The notes below the pieces were generated by a model. That model was not told the DNA's origin and did not search any database. It was given only the letters and a program-made list of their open reading frames with translations. This document shows, one piece after another, positions 42,000 through 50,181 of a stretch of 64,000 nucleotides of DNA. Source of the DNA: Thermoanaerobaculales bacterium (GTDB taxonomy: Bacteria > Acidobacteriota > Thermoanaerobaculia > Thermoanaerobaculales > Sulfomarinibacteraceae); contig DAOPQC010000013.1 in NCBI GenBank assembly GCA_035358815.1, positions 45,240-109,239 on the forward strand. Reading direction: 5' to 3'. The first letter of the stretch is position 1, and each line of letters begins with the position of its first letter. The position numbers and the translations under genes were made by a program.

Positions 42000-44351
42000 T
42001 CAGGATCGGGCGAGTATCGCCACACCCAGCCGCTGCAGCGCGGCCAGCACCGCCTCGGGCGCCACCCCCCGCTCGACCACGAGCGTGGTCGGCGGCAGCG
42101 CCAGGTCGCCGCGGCCCGACGACAGGACCACCGCCGGCAGCTCCCAACGCTGCAGCCACGGCGCGACGGCGCCGTCCGGCAGCTCGGCCACGGCGACGGC
42201 CGCCGCCGGCGCCCACTGCCCGACCAGGGCGGCGGCGGCAGCGAGCGAGGTGGCGTGCCGGATCTCGAGCCCGGCCCCGGCCAGCGCCTCGACGATCCGG
42301 GTCGCCTCGCGCCCGTCGTCGTCGACCAGCATCACCCGGGCCGCCGGGGGCATCCCGCCGGCCTCGTGGGAGGCGGCCGGCAACGGCTCGACGTCGCTCT
42401 CCCGGCCGAGCGGCAGCCTGACCAGGAAGCGGGCGCCGGGGCCGGCGCCCTCCTCGAGCTCGATCTCCCCCCCGTGCTCGGTGACGATCGCGTAGACCAC
42501 GGCCAGGCCCAGGCCGGCGCCGCGGCCGTGCCGGCGGGACGAGAAGAACGGCTCGAAGACCCGGCCGCGGTACTCCTCCGGGACGCCGGGGCCGTTGTCG
42601 CTGACCTCGAGGACGGCCCGCCCGCCCTGCGCCAGGAGTGCGACCTTCACCCACCCGCCGGCTGCCGGCACGGCGTCACCGGCGTTGACCACCAGGTTGA
42701 GCAGGGCCCGCCGCAACGCGACCGGGTTGCCGACCACCGGGACCACCCGGTCGGGCAGCTCCAGGCGCAGCTCGACCGACTCGGGCACGAGGTGGCGCAG
42801 CACGCTCTCCTGGGCCGCCACCATCGCCCCGAGATCGAGGGTCCGCGGCGGCGTGCTCTCCCGGCGGGCGAACAGCAGCAGCTCCCGCACCACCTCGGTG
42901 CCCTCGTCCGCGAGCTCGCGGATCGCGGCCCCGGCCTCGGCGGCCGCCGCGGGGTCGCGCTCCAGCCAGCGCACGTGGAGGAGGATGGCTGCGAGCAGGT
43001 TGTTGAAGTCGTGGGCGACGCCGCTCGCCAGCGTGCCCACCGCCTGCATCTTGTCCGCCTCGCGCAGCCGCGCCTCGGCCCGCGCCGCATCGGTGACGTC
43101 GCGCGCCACCAGGATGAAGCTCCCGAGACCCTCGGGCATCGACAGCGAGCAGTCGAGCAGCCGGCCCCCGGAGAGCACCCGCCACCCCGCCTCGGGCGAC
43201 ATCAGCCGCGCCGGCAGGCCGGGGCGGATCGCCGGCAGGTGCAGCTGGAGGGCCTGGTTCGCCAGCACGATCTCGCCGCTGCCGTCGACCAGGGCCACGC
43301 CGTCCACCATCGCGTCGAAGGTCTGCCGCCAGCGCTCGCCGAGCCGCCGCACCCGATCCGTGAGGTCGTGGATCGCCATCAGCAGCCCCGGCGAGTGGTC
43401 GTCGCCGGCCGGGCGGACGTGGAGCTCGACCTCCGCCTCCTCGCCGCCGGGCAGCCGCCATCGCGCCTCGATGACCGCCTCCTCGGCGAGGTAGGCTGAA
43501 ACCAGGCCCGAGGCCAGCTGGTCCTCTGGGATGCCGGTGACGTAGCGCGTGACCGACCGCCCGGCCGCCGCCTCGGGCACGCAGCCGAGGAAGCCCATCG
43601 CCGCGGCGTTGGCGCCCCGGATCACCAGCCCCTCGTCGAGCTCGAGCAGCGGGCTCGGCGAGGCCGCGAACAGCTCCCGGTAGCGGCGCTCGGAGGCGGT
43701 CAGGGACCGGCGCTGCTCGGCCAGCCGCTGGGTCATGTCGTCGAACGCCTCGCCGAGCTCCCGCACCTCGCGGATGCTGGTCGACACCGCGCGCAGCTTC
43801 GGCGGGCGCTCGGCATCGAAGGCCCGCACCCCGTCGGCCAGTGCCCGCAGCGGCCCCACCACCCTCGCCACCAGGGAGAGCCCGGCCACCAGGGCGAGCG
43901 CCAGGGTCAGGCCGAGCGCGGTCACCAGCCGCACCGCGGAGCCCGCAAACTGCCGATCGATGCGCGACCGCGACACCAGCAGGACCACCTCGACGGCGTC
44001 GCTGCCCTGCCAGGGACCGCGGCCCACCTCCACCGCCTCGTCCACCCGCAGCAGCGACATGTCGAGGGCCAGCGCCTCATCCAGCGGCGGCCCATAGCGC
44101 CACAGCACCTGGCCGTCCGGCGCCCGCACCTCGCCGGCCCGCAGGTCGCCGGTCGAGATCACCCGCAGGTACTCCGGGGAGCCGCCCTCGGCGACGGTCA
44201 GCGCGAGCGTCTTGGCGAGCAGCCGGGACTGGTTCTCGAGCTCGCCCTCGAGCGCGCGCTGCTCGTCCCACAGCACCAAGGCGCTCACCAGCACGAGGGT
44301 GACGATGAGGACCCCGAGCAGCCACAGCAAGAAGGTGCGCCCGATGGTCAT
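42000..44351 (-). CDS. Hybrid sensor histidine kinase with degenerate receiver
   Basis: A 783-residue inner-membrane sensor kinase. Two transmembrane helices (LLWLLGVLIVTLVLVSALVL and LGLTLALALVAGLSLVARVV) enclose a periplasmic sensor of about 110 residues. A HAMP-like linker, two PAS regions (ASERRYRELFAASPSPLLEL and QTFDAMVDGVALVDGSGEIV) and a HisKA box follow, with the phosphorylated histidine in LASGVAHDFNNLL. The ATPase domain has NLVVNAGDAV (N box), DNGPGVP (G1) and GAGLGLAVVYAI (G2). The C-terminal receiver keeps the acidic pair (VMLVDDDGREA) but has no aspartate at the acceptor position (AVAVAELPDG). No response regulator is adjacent. ATG 44351 is preferred to GTG 44357. Confidence 0.88.
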   Translation of the reverse strand: MTIGRTFLLWLLGVLIVTLVLVSALVLWDEQRALEGELENQSRLLAKTLALTVAEGGSPEYLRVISTGDLRAGEVRAPDGQVLWRYGPPLDEALALDMSLLRVDEAVEVGRGPWQGSDAVEVVLLVSRSRIDRQFAGSAVRLVTALGLTLALALVAGLSLVARVVGPLRALADGVRAFDAERPPKLRAVSTSIREVRELGEAFDDMTQRLAEQRRSLTASERRYRELFAASPSPLLELDEGLVIRGANAAAMGFLGCVPEAAAGRSVTRYVTGIPEDQLASGLVSAYLAEEAVIEARWRLPGGEEAEVELHVRPAGDDHSPGLLMAIHDLTDRVRRLGERWRQTFDAMVDGVALVDGSGEIVLANQALQLHLPAIRPGLPARLMSPEAGWRVLSGGRLLDCSLSMPEGLGSFILVARDVTDAARAEARLREADKMQAVGTLASGVAHDFNNLLAAILLHVRWLERDPAAAAEAGAAIRELADEGTEVVRELLLFARRESTPPRTLDLGAMVAAQESVLRHLVPESVELRLELPDRVVPVVGNPVALRRALLNLVVNAGDAVPAAGGWVKVALLAQGGRAVLEVSDNGPGVPEEYRGRVFEPFFSSRRHGRGAGLGLAVVYAIVTEHGGEIELEEGAGPGARFLVRLPLGRESDVEPLPAASHEAGGMPPAARVMLVDDDGREATRIVEALAGAGLEIRHATSLAAAAALVGQWAPAAAVAVAELPDGAVAPWLQRWELPAVVLSSGRGDLALPPTTLVVERGVAPEAVLAALQRLGVAILARS

Positions 44352-44391
44352 CGGCACGATGTCCCCCCGGGCTGACGGGCGCCGAGGCGCG

Positions 44392-44709
44392 TCAGAAGTC
44401 GAAGAAGTCGCCGTCGAAGACGTCGGACAGCTGGCGCATCATCGCCGTGGACAGCCCGGCGGTGATGCCGGCCATGATCGCTGCACCCTTGGTGCGGCCG
44501 ACCAGGTACCCCACCAGGCCGACCACCGCCACCGCGCCGACGGGATGCCGGCGGACCGTGTCCCTCCAGTCGATGGAGCGGGGCACCAGGGTGTCGAGGA
44601 TGGCGTCGGCGTCGAGGCTGCGCACGCTGTCGGCGGCTCCGGGCCTCTCCTCCTCGTCCTGCTCGGGCTCGGCCAGGTCGTCGATCACGTCGTCGTCCAC
44701 GTCGTCCAT
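44392..44709 (-). CDS. Small acidic protein with a C-terminal hydrophobic segment
   Basis: A 105-residue protein that I cannot assign. The first 45 residues are very acidic (MDDVDDDVIDDLAEPEQDEE). A GYLVGRTKGAAIMAGITAGL region follows VGAVAVVGLVG and forms one or two short hydrophobic helices with glycine spacing. It ends DGDFFDF. The layout recalls the tail of DUF883/ElaB proteins, and the next gene upstream is one, so both may be membrane-attached partners. AGGAG lies nine bases before the ATG. The spacing between them (11 bases) implies one transcript. Confidence 0.6.
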   Translation of the reverse strand: MDDVDDDVIDDLAEPEQDEEERPGAADSVRSLDADAILDTLVPRSIDWRDTVRRHPVGAVAVVGLVGYLVGRTKGAAIMAGITAGLSTAMMRQLSDVFDGDFFDF

Positions 44710-44720
44710 TCCGGTTGCTC

Positions 44721-45212
44721 CTAGTCGCGCGGCCGGCTGACGTAGCCGACCACGAAGCCGACGGCGAGCGCGATCAGTATCGACTTGCCCGGGTTGTCCC
44801 TGATGTACGCCAGCGCCTGGTCGCCCTTCGCCTTGAGGTCCACCTCGGCGATCTTCTCCTTGAGCTTGCCGTACAGCTCCCGGGCGCGCGCCGACAGCGC
44901 CTCGTACTGCTCGCGGGCCCTGGCGTACAGGATCTCGGCCTGCTCGCGAGCCCGCGCGGCGAGCCTGGTGATCCCGTCCCTGGCCTCGGCCAGGTAGCGG
45001 CCGGCGTCCTCCAGGTAGGCGCGGGTCCGCTCGGCCAGGTCGGCGGTCCTGCTCCTGGTCCGGCCACCGGCATCCTGCATCGCGCTGCGGGCGCCGTCCA
45101 TGGCGGTGTGGGCCTTGGCCAGCGACTCCTTGACGGCCGTAAGACCCTCTTCAGCCTCGTCGACCATGTGCTCGATGGCCTCGTCGACGCTCTTCTTCTC
45201 CTTGCCGGTCAT
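44721..45212 (-). CDS. ElaB/YqjD/DUF883-like membrane-anchored protein
   Basis: A 163-residue protein. Most of it is a long charged amphipathic helix (EAEEGLTAVKESLAKAHTAM through ARELYGKLKEKIAEVDLKAK), likely coiled-coil. It ends in YIRDNPGKSILIALAVGFVV and GYVSRPRD. The NPGKSI..A...GF..G tail is the C-terminal anchor typical of ElaB/YqjD proteins, which hold ribosomes or other partners at the inner membrane in stationary phase; that role is known only in E. coli. The ATG at 45212 is set by GGAGGTGG upstream. Confidence 0.75.
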   Translation of the reverse strand: MTGKEKKSVDEAIEHMVDEAEEGLTAVKESLAKAHTAMDGARSAMQDAGGRTRSRTADLAERTRAYLEDAGRYLAEARDGITRLAARAREQAEILYARAREQYEALSARARELYGKLKEKIAEVDLKAKGDQALAYIRDNPGKSILIALAVGFVVGYVSRPRD

Positions 45213-45276
45213 GACCACCTCCGCAACTCGGATACAGCTCCATTCTACGGGCGACTCCCGATCGAGTAAAGCGAAG

Positions 45277-45590
45277 TGCCCCCGCCCGCCCCCGTCCCCG
45301 CTCCCGCCCCCGTCCCCGTTCCCGTCCCCGTTCCCGTCCCCGTTCCCGTCCCCGTGCCCGTGCCCGCTCGTTCGCTCCGTCCTCGAAAACGCTCCGCGCC
45401 GATTCTCCGGAGGCGCTCCCCGAGGGAGCCACCTTTGGCGATTTCGGGTCGCCAGCACTTGGTCACGAAGAACGTCGTCCCGAAATCGCCAAAGATGGCA
45501 CGCCCGCAGCACGCGCCCTCCTCGTACTCGCCTCGCCTCTCGGGAACGGGATCGGGAACGGGAGCGGGAACGGGAACGCAGTCAGCCCGC
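45277..45590 (+). repeat. Dispersed intergenic hairpin repeat, copy 8 (stem type A)
   Basis: It lies between divergent genes (ElaB-like and the nuclease). A CCCCGTTCCCGT hexamer run (45280-45368) precedes CGTTCGCTCCGTCCTCGAAA and the CGCGCCGATTCTC block. Left arm GCCACCTTTGGCGATTTCGG (45428-45447), right arm CCGAAATCGCCAAAGATGGC (45480-45499), then the CGCCCGCAGCACGCG flank. GGGAACGGGATCGGGAACGG closes it. No end boxes are visible. Confidence 0.86.
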
Positions 45591-45612
45591 ACCATTTCAG
45601 TCACGCCCGCGC

Positions 45613-45618
45613 TACCAT
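45613..45618 (+). promoter_or_regulatory. Possible -10 element of the nuclease gene
   Basis: TACCAT lies 16 bases upstream of the ATG at 45635 with GGGGAG (45624-45629) between. It would leave a leader of about ten bases. It follows directly after repeat copy 8. Confidence 0.3.
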
Positions 45619-45634
45619 GACGCGGGGAGAAGCC

Positions 45635-47023
45635 ATGGAGATCACGGTCCTCGGCGCCGGGCGCTGCGTCACCGGTTCGAAGTACCACCTGCAGTGGAAG
45701 CGGTACGCGGCGATGGTCGACTGCGGCCTGTTCCAGGGCCCCGCCGAGCATCGGCGCCGCAACTGGGCGCCGCTGCCCCAACCGGCGCACGAGCTCGGAG
45801 CCGTGATCCTCACCCACGCCCACATCGACCACGCCGGCTACTTGCCGCGGCTCACCCGGCAGGGGTTCTCCGGCCCCGTGTACTGCACCCCGCCGACCGC
45901 CGGCCTGCTGCGGGTGCTGCTGCCGGACGCGGCCAACATCCAGGAAGAGGAGGCGCGCTACGCCAACCGCAAGGGCTACTCCAAGCACGCGCCGGCCCTC
46001 CCCCTGTTCCGCATGGCGGACGCCATGGCCGCCCTCAAGCTGCTCGAGCCGATGCCGTTCGCGAGCTGGCGCGAGCTTCACCCGGGGATCCGCTTCCGGT
46101 TTCGCCGGCAGGGGCACATCCTGGGGGCGGCCGCGGTCGAGCTCGACACCAAGGCCCGGGACGGCGGCCGCAGGACGGTCTTCTTCTCGGGCGACGTGGG
46201 GCGCCACGGCGTTCCCATCCTGCGCGATCCCGAGCCCTACCCGGGGTCGGACGTGCTGCTCGTCGAGAGCACGTACGGCGACCGGCGCCATCCCGCCGGC
46301 GACCCCCGCGCCGCGCTCGTCGAGGAGGTCCGGGCCGGCCTCGCCCGCGGCGGAGTGATCGTGATCCCCGCCTTCGCCGTCGACCGCACCCAGGAGCTCC
46401 TCTACCTGCTGCACGAGGCGGTGGTCGAGGGCGAGCTGCCCGAGATCCCGACCTGGCTCGACAGCCCGATGGCGATCGAGGCCACGGCGCTCTACAGCCA
46501 GGCCAGGGGCGAGCACGATGCCGAGATGCGGGAGTTCTACGCCGAGCAGGTCAACCCGATCTTCCCGCCCAACCTCGGCGTCACTCCGACCTCGAGCGAG
46601 TCGCGCAAGCTCAACGACCTCCGGGGTCCCGCGATCATCATCTCGGCGTCGGGCATGGCCACCGGCGGCCGGGTGCTGCACCACCTCAAGCTGCGCCTGC
46701 CGGATCCCAGGAACACCGTGCTGTTCGTCGGCTACCAGGCGCAGGGCACCAAGGGGCGCCGGCTCGTCGACGGCGAGCGGGAGGTCAAGATCCACGGCGA
46801 GTGGGTTCCGGTCCGAGCGACCGTCCGCCTCCTGTCCGGGATGTCCGCGCACGCCGACGCGGACGAGCTGGTGGCGTGGCTCTCCCGCCGCGGCAAGGAG
46901 CCCGACACGGTGTGCGTGGTCCACGGCGAGTACGAGGCCCAGCAGGCGTTCGCCGCGCGGCTGGTCGAGGAGTTCGGATGGCAGCCGCGGATCCCCGACC
47001 TGGGCGACGTCATCGAGGTCTGA
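45635..47023 (+). CDS. MBL-fold/beta-CASP RNA nuclease
   Basis: A 462-residue cytoplasmic hydrolase. Motif 2 is ILTHAHIDHAGYLP, motif 3/4 residues occur in RRQGHILGAA and FFSGDVGRHG, and the beta-CASP motifs are IPAFAVDRTQELLYLL, SGMATGGRVLHHL and VHGEYEAQQAF, with SAHADADELVAWL. This is the bacterial CPSF-73-like group, shorter than RNase J and without its C-terminal domain. It probably processes or degrades RNA, with substrate unknown. ATG 45635 is chosen for its GGGGAG ribosome site; an ATG at 45617 would add six residues. It is followed after two bases by the YihY gene. Confidence 0.9.
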   Translation: MEITVLGAGRCVTGSKYHLQWKRYAAMVDCGLFQGPAEHRRRNWAPLPQPAHELGAVILTHAHIDHAGYLPRLTRQGFSGPVYCTPPTAGLLRVLLPDAANIQEEEARYANRKGYSKHAPALPLFRMADAMAALKLLEPMPFASWRELHPGIRFRFRRQGHILGAAAVELDTKARDGGRRTVFFSGDVGRHGVPILRDPEPYPGSDVLLVESTYGDRRHPAGDPRAALVEEVRAGLARGGVIVIPAFAVDRTQELLYLLHEAVVEGELPEIPTWLDSPMAIEATALYSQARGEHDAEMREFYAEQVNPIFPPNLGVTPTSSESRKLNDLRGPAIIISASGMATGGRVLHHLKLRLPDPRNTVLFVGYQAQGTKGRRLVDGEREVKIHGEWVPVRATVRLLSGMSAHADADELVAWLSRRGKEPDTVCVVHGEYEAQQAFAARLVEEFGWQPRIPDLGDVIEV

Positions 47024-47025
47024 CC

Positions 47026-48270
47026 GTGGGCTGGCTGCGGGACCTCTGGCTCGGCATCAGCTTCGTGGGCCGCGAGTTCGGCGATGACCGCGGGGTCGAC
47101 CGCTCGGCCGCCCTCGCCTACGTCACGCTGCTGTCGCTGGTCCCCCTGCTGGCGACGGCGACCGCCCTCTTCCGCGCCTTCTTCCCATTCGGCCCCGACC
47201 AGCTGGTGGAGATCACCACCGTCGTCCTGCCCTACCAGCCCGGCAGCGAGCAGTACGCCGCGCTGGTGAAGCACCTCACCGAGTTCGTCAACCGGGCGAC
47301 GACCCTCGGCCACATCGGCTCGCTGATCTTCATCGTGATCGCCTACCGGCTGTTTCAGCTGGTCGAGCGCACCTTCAACGAGATCTGGAGCGTGACCAGC
47401 AGGAGGAGCCTGGCCAAGCAGATGTTCTCGTTCACGATGCTGGTGTTCTGGGGGCCGGTGGTGATCGGGCTCGGCTGGTCCGCCCTGCTCTGGATGAGGC
47501 ACCAGCCGTGGGCCCCGAGCCAGGGGGCCGTGCTGTCGCTGGCCCAGCTCGCCCTCCCGCTGCTCGGGCTGACGATGGTCTACTGGCTCGCGCCCCACAC
47601 CGACGTCTGGCCCGGCGCGGCCGCCGCCGGCGCGCTGGTCGCCGCCGCCGGCCTGGAGGTGCTGCGGCTGGTCTTCGTGTGGTACCTCCACCTGTTCCCC
47701 GACCTCAACCTGATCTACGGCTCGGTCACCCTGGCCGTGCTGTTCCTGGTGTCGCTGTTCGCGTTCTGGCTGGTGGTCATCATCGGGGCCGAGGTCGCGT
47801 ACGTGTTCCAGAACTTCCACGCGCTCAAGCTCGAGCACCAGGGCCGGCGCCGGATCGACGTCGCGCCCGCGCCGGCCGCGGCCGCCGTCCTCGCCGAGTG
47901 CTACCGGCGGGCAGCGGCGGGCGAGCCGCCGGCGACGCTCCAGGACATCGAGGCTGCGCTCGGCATCGGGCACGTGAGCATCCAGCTCGCGACCGATCGC
48001 CTGATCGAGGGCGGGCTGCTCGCGGTCACCGGTCCCCACCGTAACGCCTTCGTGCCGGGCCGCGAGGCCGGGCTGCTCAGCGTCGCCGAGGCGCTCGCCG
48101 CCGGCGAGCCCCCGCACGGCGAGCTCCCGAGCCTGCCCGGTGGCGCCCTGGGCAGGCTCGCCGAGCTGCTGCACGGCGCCGAGGCCTCGCGCCGCGAGGC
48201 GCTCGAGAAGGTCAGCTTCGCGGACCTGGTCGCCCCCCCGCCCCCCCAGGATCTGGGATCTGGGGGATAG
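47026..48270 (+). CDS. YihY/BrkB family membrane protein with C-terminal winged-helix-like domain
   Basis: A 414-residue protein. The first 275 residues form the six-helix YihY/UPF0761 membrane domain (SAALAYVTLLSLVPLLATAT, LFQLVERTFNEIWSV, WYLHLFPDLNLIYGSVTLAV). A soluble tail (residues about 290-400) contains GEPPATLQDIEAALGIGHVS, then IQLATDRLIEGGLL, like a winged-helix fold. The last residues PPPPQDLGSGG and the TAG stop are encoded by a repeat end box, so the original C-terminus was probably shorter or longer. The GTG start lies two bases after the nuclease stop. The family's function is unproven; the RNase BN name was an error. Confidence 0.85.
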   Translation: MGWLRDLWLGISFVGREFGDDRGVDRSAALAYVTLLSLVPLLATATALFRAFFPFGPDQLVEITTVVLPYQPGSEQYAALVKHLTEFVNRATTLGHIGSLIFIVIAYRLFQLVERTFNEIWSVTSRRSLAKQMFSFTMLVFWGPVVIGLGWSALLWMRHQPWAPSQGAVLSLAQLALPLLGLTMVYWLAPHTDVWPGAAAAGALVAAAGLEVLRLVFVWYLHLFPDLNLIYGSVTLAVLFLVSLFAFWLVVIIGAEVAYVFQNFHALKLEHQGRRRIDVAPAPAAAAVLAECYRRAAAGEPPATLQDIEAALGIGHVSIQLATDRLIEGGLLAVTGPHRNAFVPGREAGLLSVAEALAAGEPPHGELPSLPGGALGRLAELLHGAEASRREALEKVSFADLVAPPPPQDLGSGG

Positions 48271-48604
48271 GATCTGAGGGGCGACTCCCGCCCCCGCTTC
48301 CGCGCCCGCTTCCGCGCCCGCTTCCGCGCCCGTCCCCGTCCCCGTTCCCGTTCCCGTTCCCGTTCCCGTTCCCGTTCCCGCTCGTTCGCCCCGTCCTCGA
48401 AGCCGCTGCGCGCCGATTCTCCGGACGCGCTCCCCGTGGGTGCCACCGCTGACACTTTCGGGGCCCCCGCGTGGTGTGTGCAACTCGGAGAGATGCATCC
48501 CAAAAGTGTCACCAGTGGCACGCCCGCAGGACGCGCTGTCCTCGTACTCGCTTCGCCCCCCGGGCACGGGAACGGGTACGGGAACGGGCACGGGAACGGG
48601 TACC
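48247..48604 (+). repeat. Dispersed intergenic hairpin repeat, copy 9 (stem type B)
   Basis: The left box (AGGATCTGGGATCTGGGGGA and onward) starts inside the YihY coding end. CGCTTCCGCGCC and CGTTCC hexamers (48289-48382) precede the conserved block. Left arm TGCCACCGCTGACACTTTCG (48441-48460), right arm AAAAGTGTCACCAGTGGCA (48502-48520), then the CGCCCGCAGGACGCG flank and GGGAACGGGTACGGGAACGG. It is the last copy, abutting the ribosomal operon terminator. Confidence 0.87.
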
Positions 48605-48637
48605 GCAACGAACAACGCCGCGCCCTCGGGCGCGGCG
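48605..48637 (-). terminator. Intrinsic terminator of the ribosomal superoperon
   Basis: On the minus strand CGCCGCGCC, a tetraloop and GGCGCGGCG form a strong stem followed by TTGTTCGTT. It lies 30 bases downstream of the rplQ stop. Confidence 0.8.
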
Positions 48638-48666
48638 TCGACTGCCCGCTGGGCTCGCGGCTGCGC

Positions 48667-49194
48667 TCAGCCCTTGCTGGGCTTGGCCTCCTCGGCCTCC
48701 TTTGCCTCGTCAACGGCCTCGCCAGCCTCGGCAGCCTCGTCCTTCTCGGCCTTGGCGCCGCCGCCGAACATCCCCTTGGCGCGGTCCATCAGCGACGCCT
48801 TCTCCTTGCCCTCGCCGGCCGGCTCGCGCTTCGCCGGCACGAAGTCCACGAACTCGATGATCGCGAGCTCGGCATTGTCGCCGCGCCGCCGGCCGAGGCG
48901 CATGATCCGGGTGTAGCCGCCGTTGCGGTTGGCGAAACGGGGGGCGATGTCCTCGAACAGCCGGCGCACGACGTTCTTGTCCGGCACCGTCCTCAGGATC
49001 TGGCGGCGGTCGGCGAGCGAGCCGGTGCGGGCGAGGGTCACCATCCGCTCCGCCTGCGGCCGCAGCTCCTTCGCCTTGGCAACGGTGGTGATGATCCGCT
49101 CATGGGTGAACAGCGCGGTCAGCTGGTTCCTGAACAGCGCGTTGCGATGGGCGGTGGTCCGCCCGAGCTTGCGGCCTTGGACACGGTGTCGCAT
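48667..49194 (-). CDS. rplQ: 50S ribosomal protein L17
   Basis: The conserved L17 core (MRHRVQGRKLGRTTAHRNAL, then LFTHERIITTVAKAKELRP and AELAIIEFVDF) covers residues 1-118. A tail of about 55 residues rich in Glu, Ala and Lys follows (ASLMDRAKGMFGGGAKAEKD and onward), making the protein 175 residues instead of the usual 115-130. L17 lines the peptide exit tunnel region of the large subunit. It is the last gene of the superoperon, 15 bases after rpoA. Confidence 0.96.
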   Translation of the reverse strand: MRHRVQGRKLGRTTAHRNALFRNQLTALFTHERIITTVAKAKELRPQAERMVTLARTGSLADRRQILRTVPDKNVVRRLFEDIAPRFANRNGGYTRIMRLGRRRGDNAELAIIEFVDFVPAKREPAGEGKEKASLMDRAKGMFGGGAKAEKDEAAEAGEAVDEAKEAEEAKPSKG

Positions 49195-49209
49195 CGGTCT
49201 TCCTTCTCT

Positions 49210-50169
49210 CTAGATGTCGAGGTTCATCCCGAACCCGAGGCCGAGCGTCTCGAGCTTCTCGCGGACCTCTTTCAGGGACTTCTCTCCGAAGTTGCGGATC
49301 TCGACCATCTGCCGCTCGGACCGGCTGACGAGGTCGCGCAGCGTCCGGATGTTGGCGTTCTTGAGACAGTTCATCGATCGGATGGAGAGCTCCAGCGAGT
49401 CGATGCTGGTGTCGAGGATGCTCTCCTCGCGGACCGGCCGGTCGGACGGCGCGGGCGTCTCCACGTCCTCCATCGCGGCCAGCCGGCTGTAGATGTCGAG
49501 GTGGCCCTGGACGAGCTGCGCGGCCTGGCTCATCGCCTCCTCGGGGCGGATCGTGCCGTTGGTCCAGACCTCGACCACCAGCCGCTCGTAGTTGGTCATG
49601 CGGCCGAGCCGCGCCATCTCGACGCGGAAGTTCGCCTTGCGCACCGGCGAGTGCGCCGAGTCGACGGGGATGAACCCGACGTCGAGGTCGGCGGTCTGGT
49701 TCTCCTCGGCCTGGATGTAGCCGCGGCCGGAGGCGACCCGCACCGTCATCTGGAGCTGGCCGTCCGCGGACAGAGTCGCGATGTGGACGCTGGGGTCGAT
49801 CACGTCGACCAGGTGGGAGCCGGAGAGCTGGCCGGCGGTCACCTCGCCCGGGCCCTGCGCGTCGAGGCTCAGGAACACCGGCTCGTGGCCGTGGACCCGG
49901 AACGGGATCTTCTTGAGGTTGAGGATGATGTCGGTGACGTCCTCGACCACGCCGGCGACCGCCGAGAACTCGTGGTCGGCGCCTTCGATCTTGACCGCGG
50001 TGATCGCGCCGCCCGGAATCGAGGACAGGAGCGCCCGCCGCAGGGCGTTGCCGACGGTGGTCCCCCAGCCGCGCTCGAAGGGTTGCGCGAGGAAGCGCGC
50101 GAACGAGTCGCTGCGCTCCTCCTCGTCGGGCTGCACCTGCGATGGTCGCTGGAACTCGTGCCAGATCAT
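49210..50169 (-). CDS. rpoA: RNA polymerase alpha subunit
   Basis: A 319-residue protein. The N-terminal assembly domain has ERGWGTTVGNALRRALLSSI and VHGHEPVFLSLDAQG. The C-terminal domain, which contacts UP elements and activators, includes SIDSLELSIRSMNCLKNANI and the helix-hairpin-helix of NFGEKSLKEVREKLETLGL. Length is typical. It lies 12 bases after rpsD, as in most alpha operons. Confidence 0.97.
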   Translation of the reverse strand: MIWHEFQRPSQVQPDEEERSDSFARFLAQPFERGWGTTVGNALRRALLSSIPGGAITAVKIEGADHEFSAVAGVVEDVTDIILNLKKIPFRVHGHEPVFLSLDAQGPGEVTAGQLSGSHLVDVIDPSVHIATLSADGQLQMTVRVASGRGYIQAEENQTADLDVGFIPVDSAHSPVRKANFRVEMARLGRMTNYERLVVEVWTNGTIRPEEAMSQAAQLVQGHLDIYSRLAAMEDVETPAPSDRPVREESILDTSIDSLELSIRSMNCLKNANIRTLRDLVSRSERQMVEIRNFGEKSLKEVREKLETLGLGFGMNLDI

Positions 50170-50181
50170 GCGGCCTCCAAG

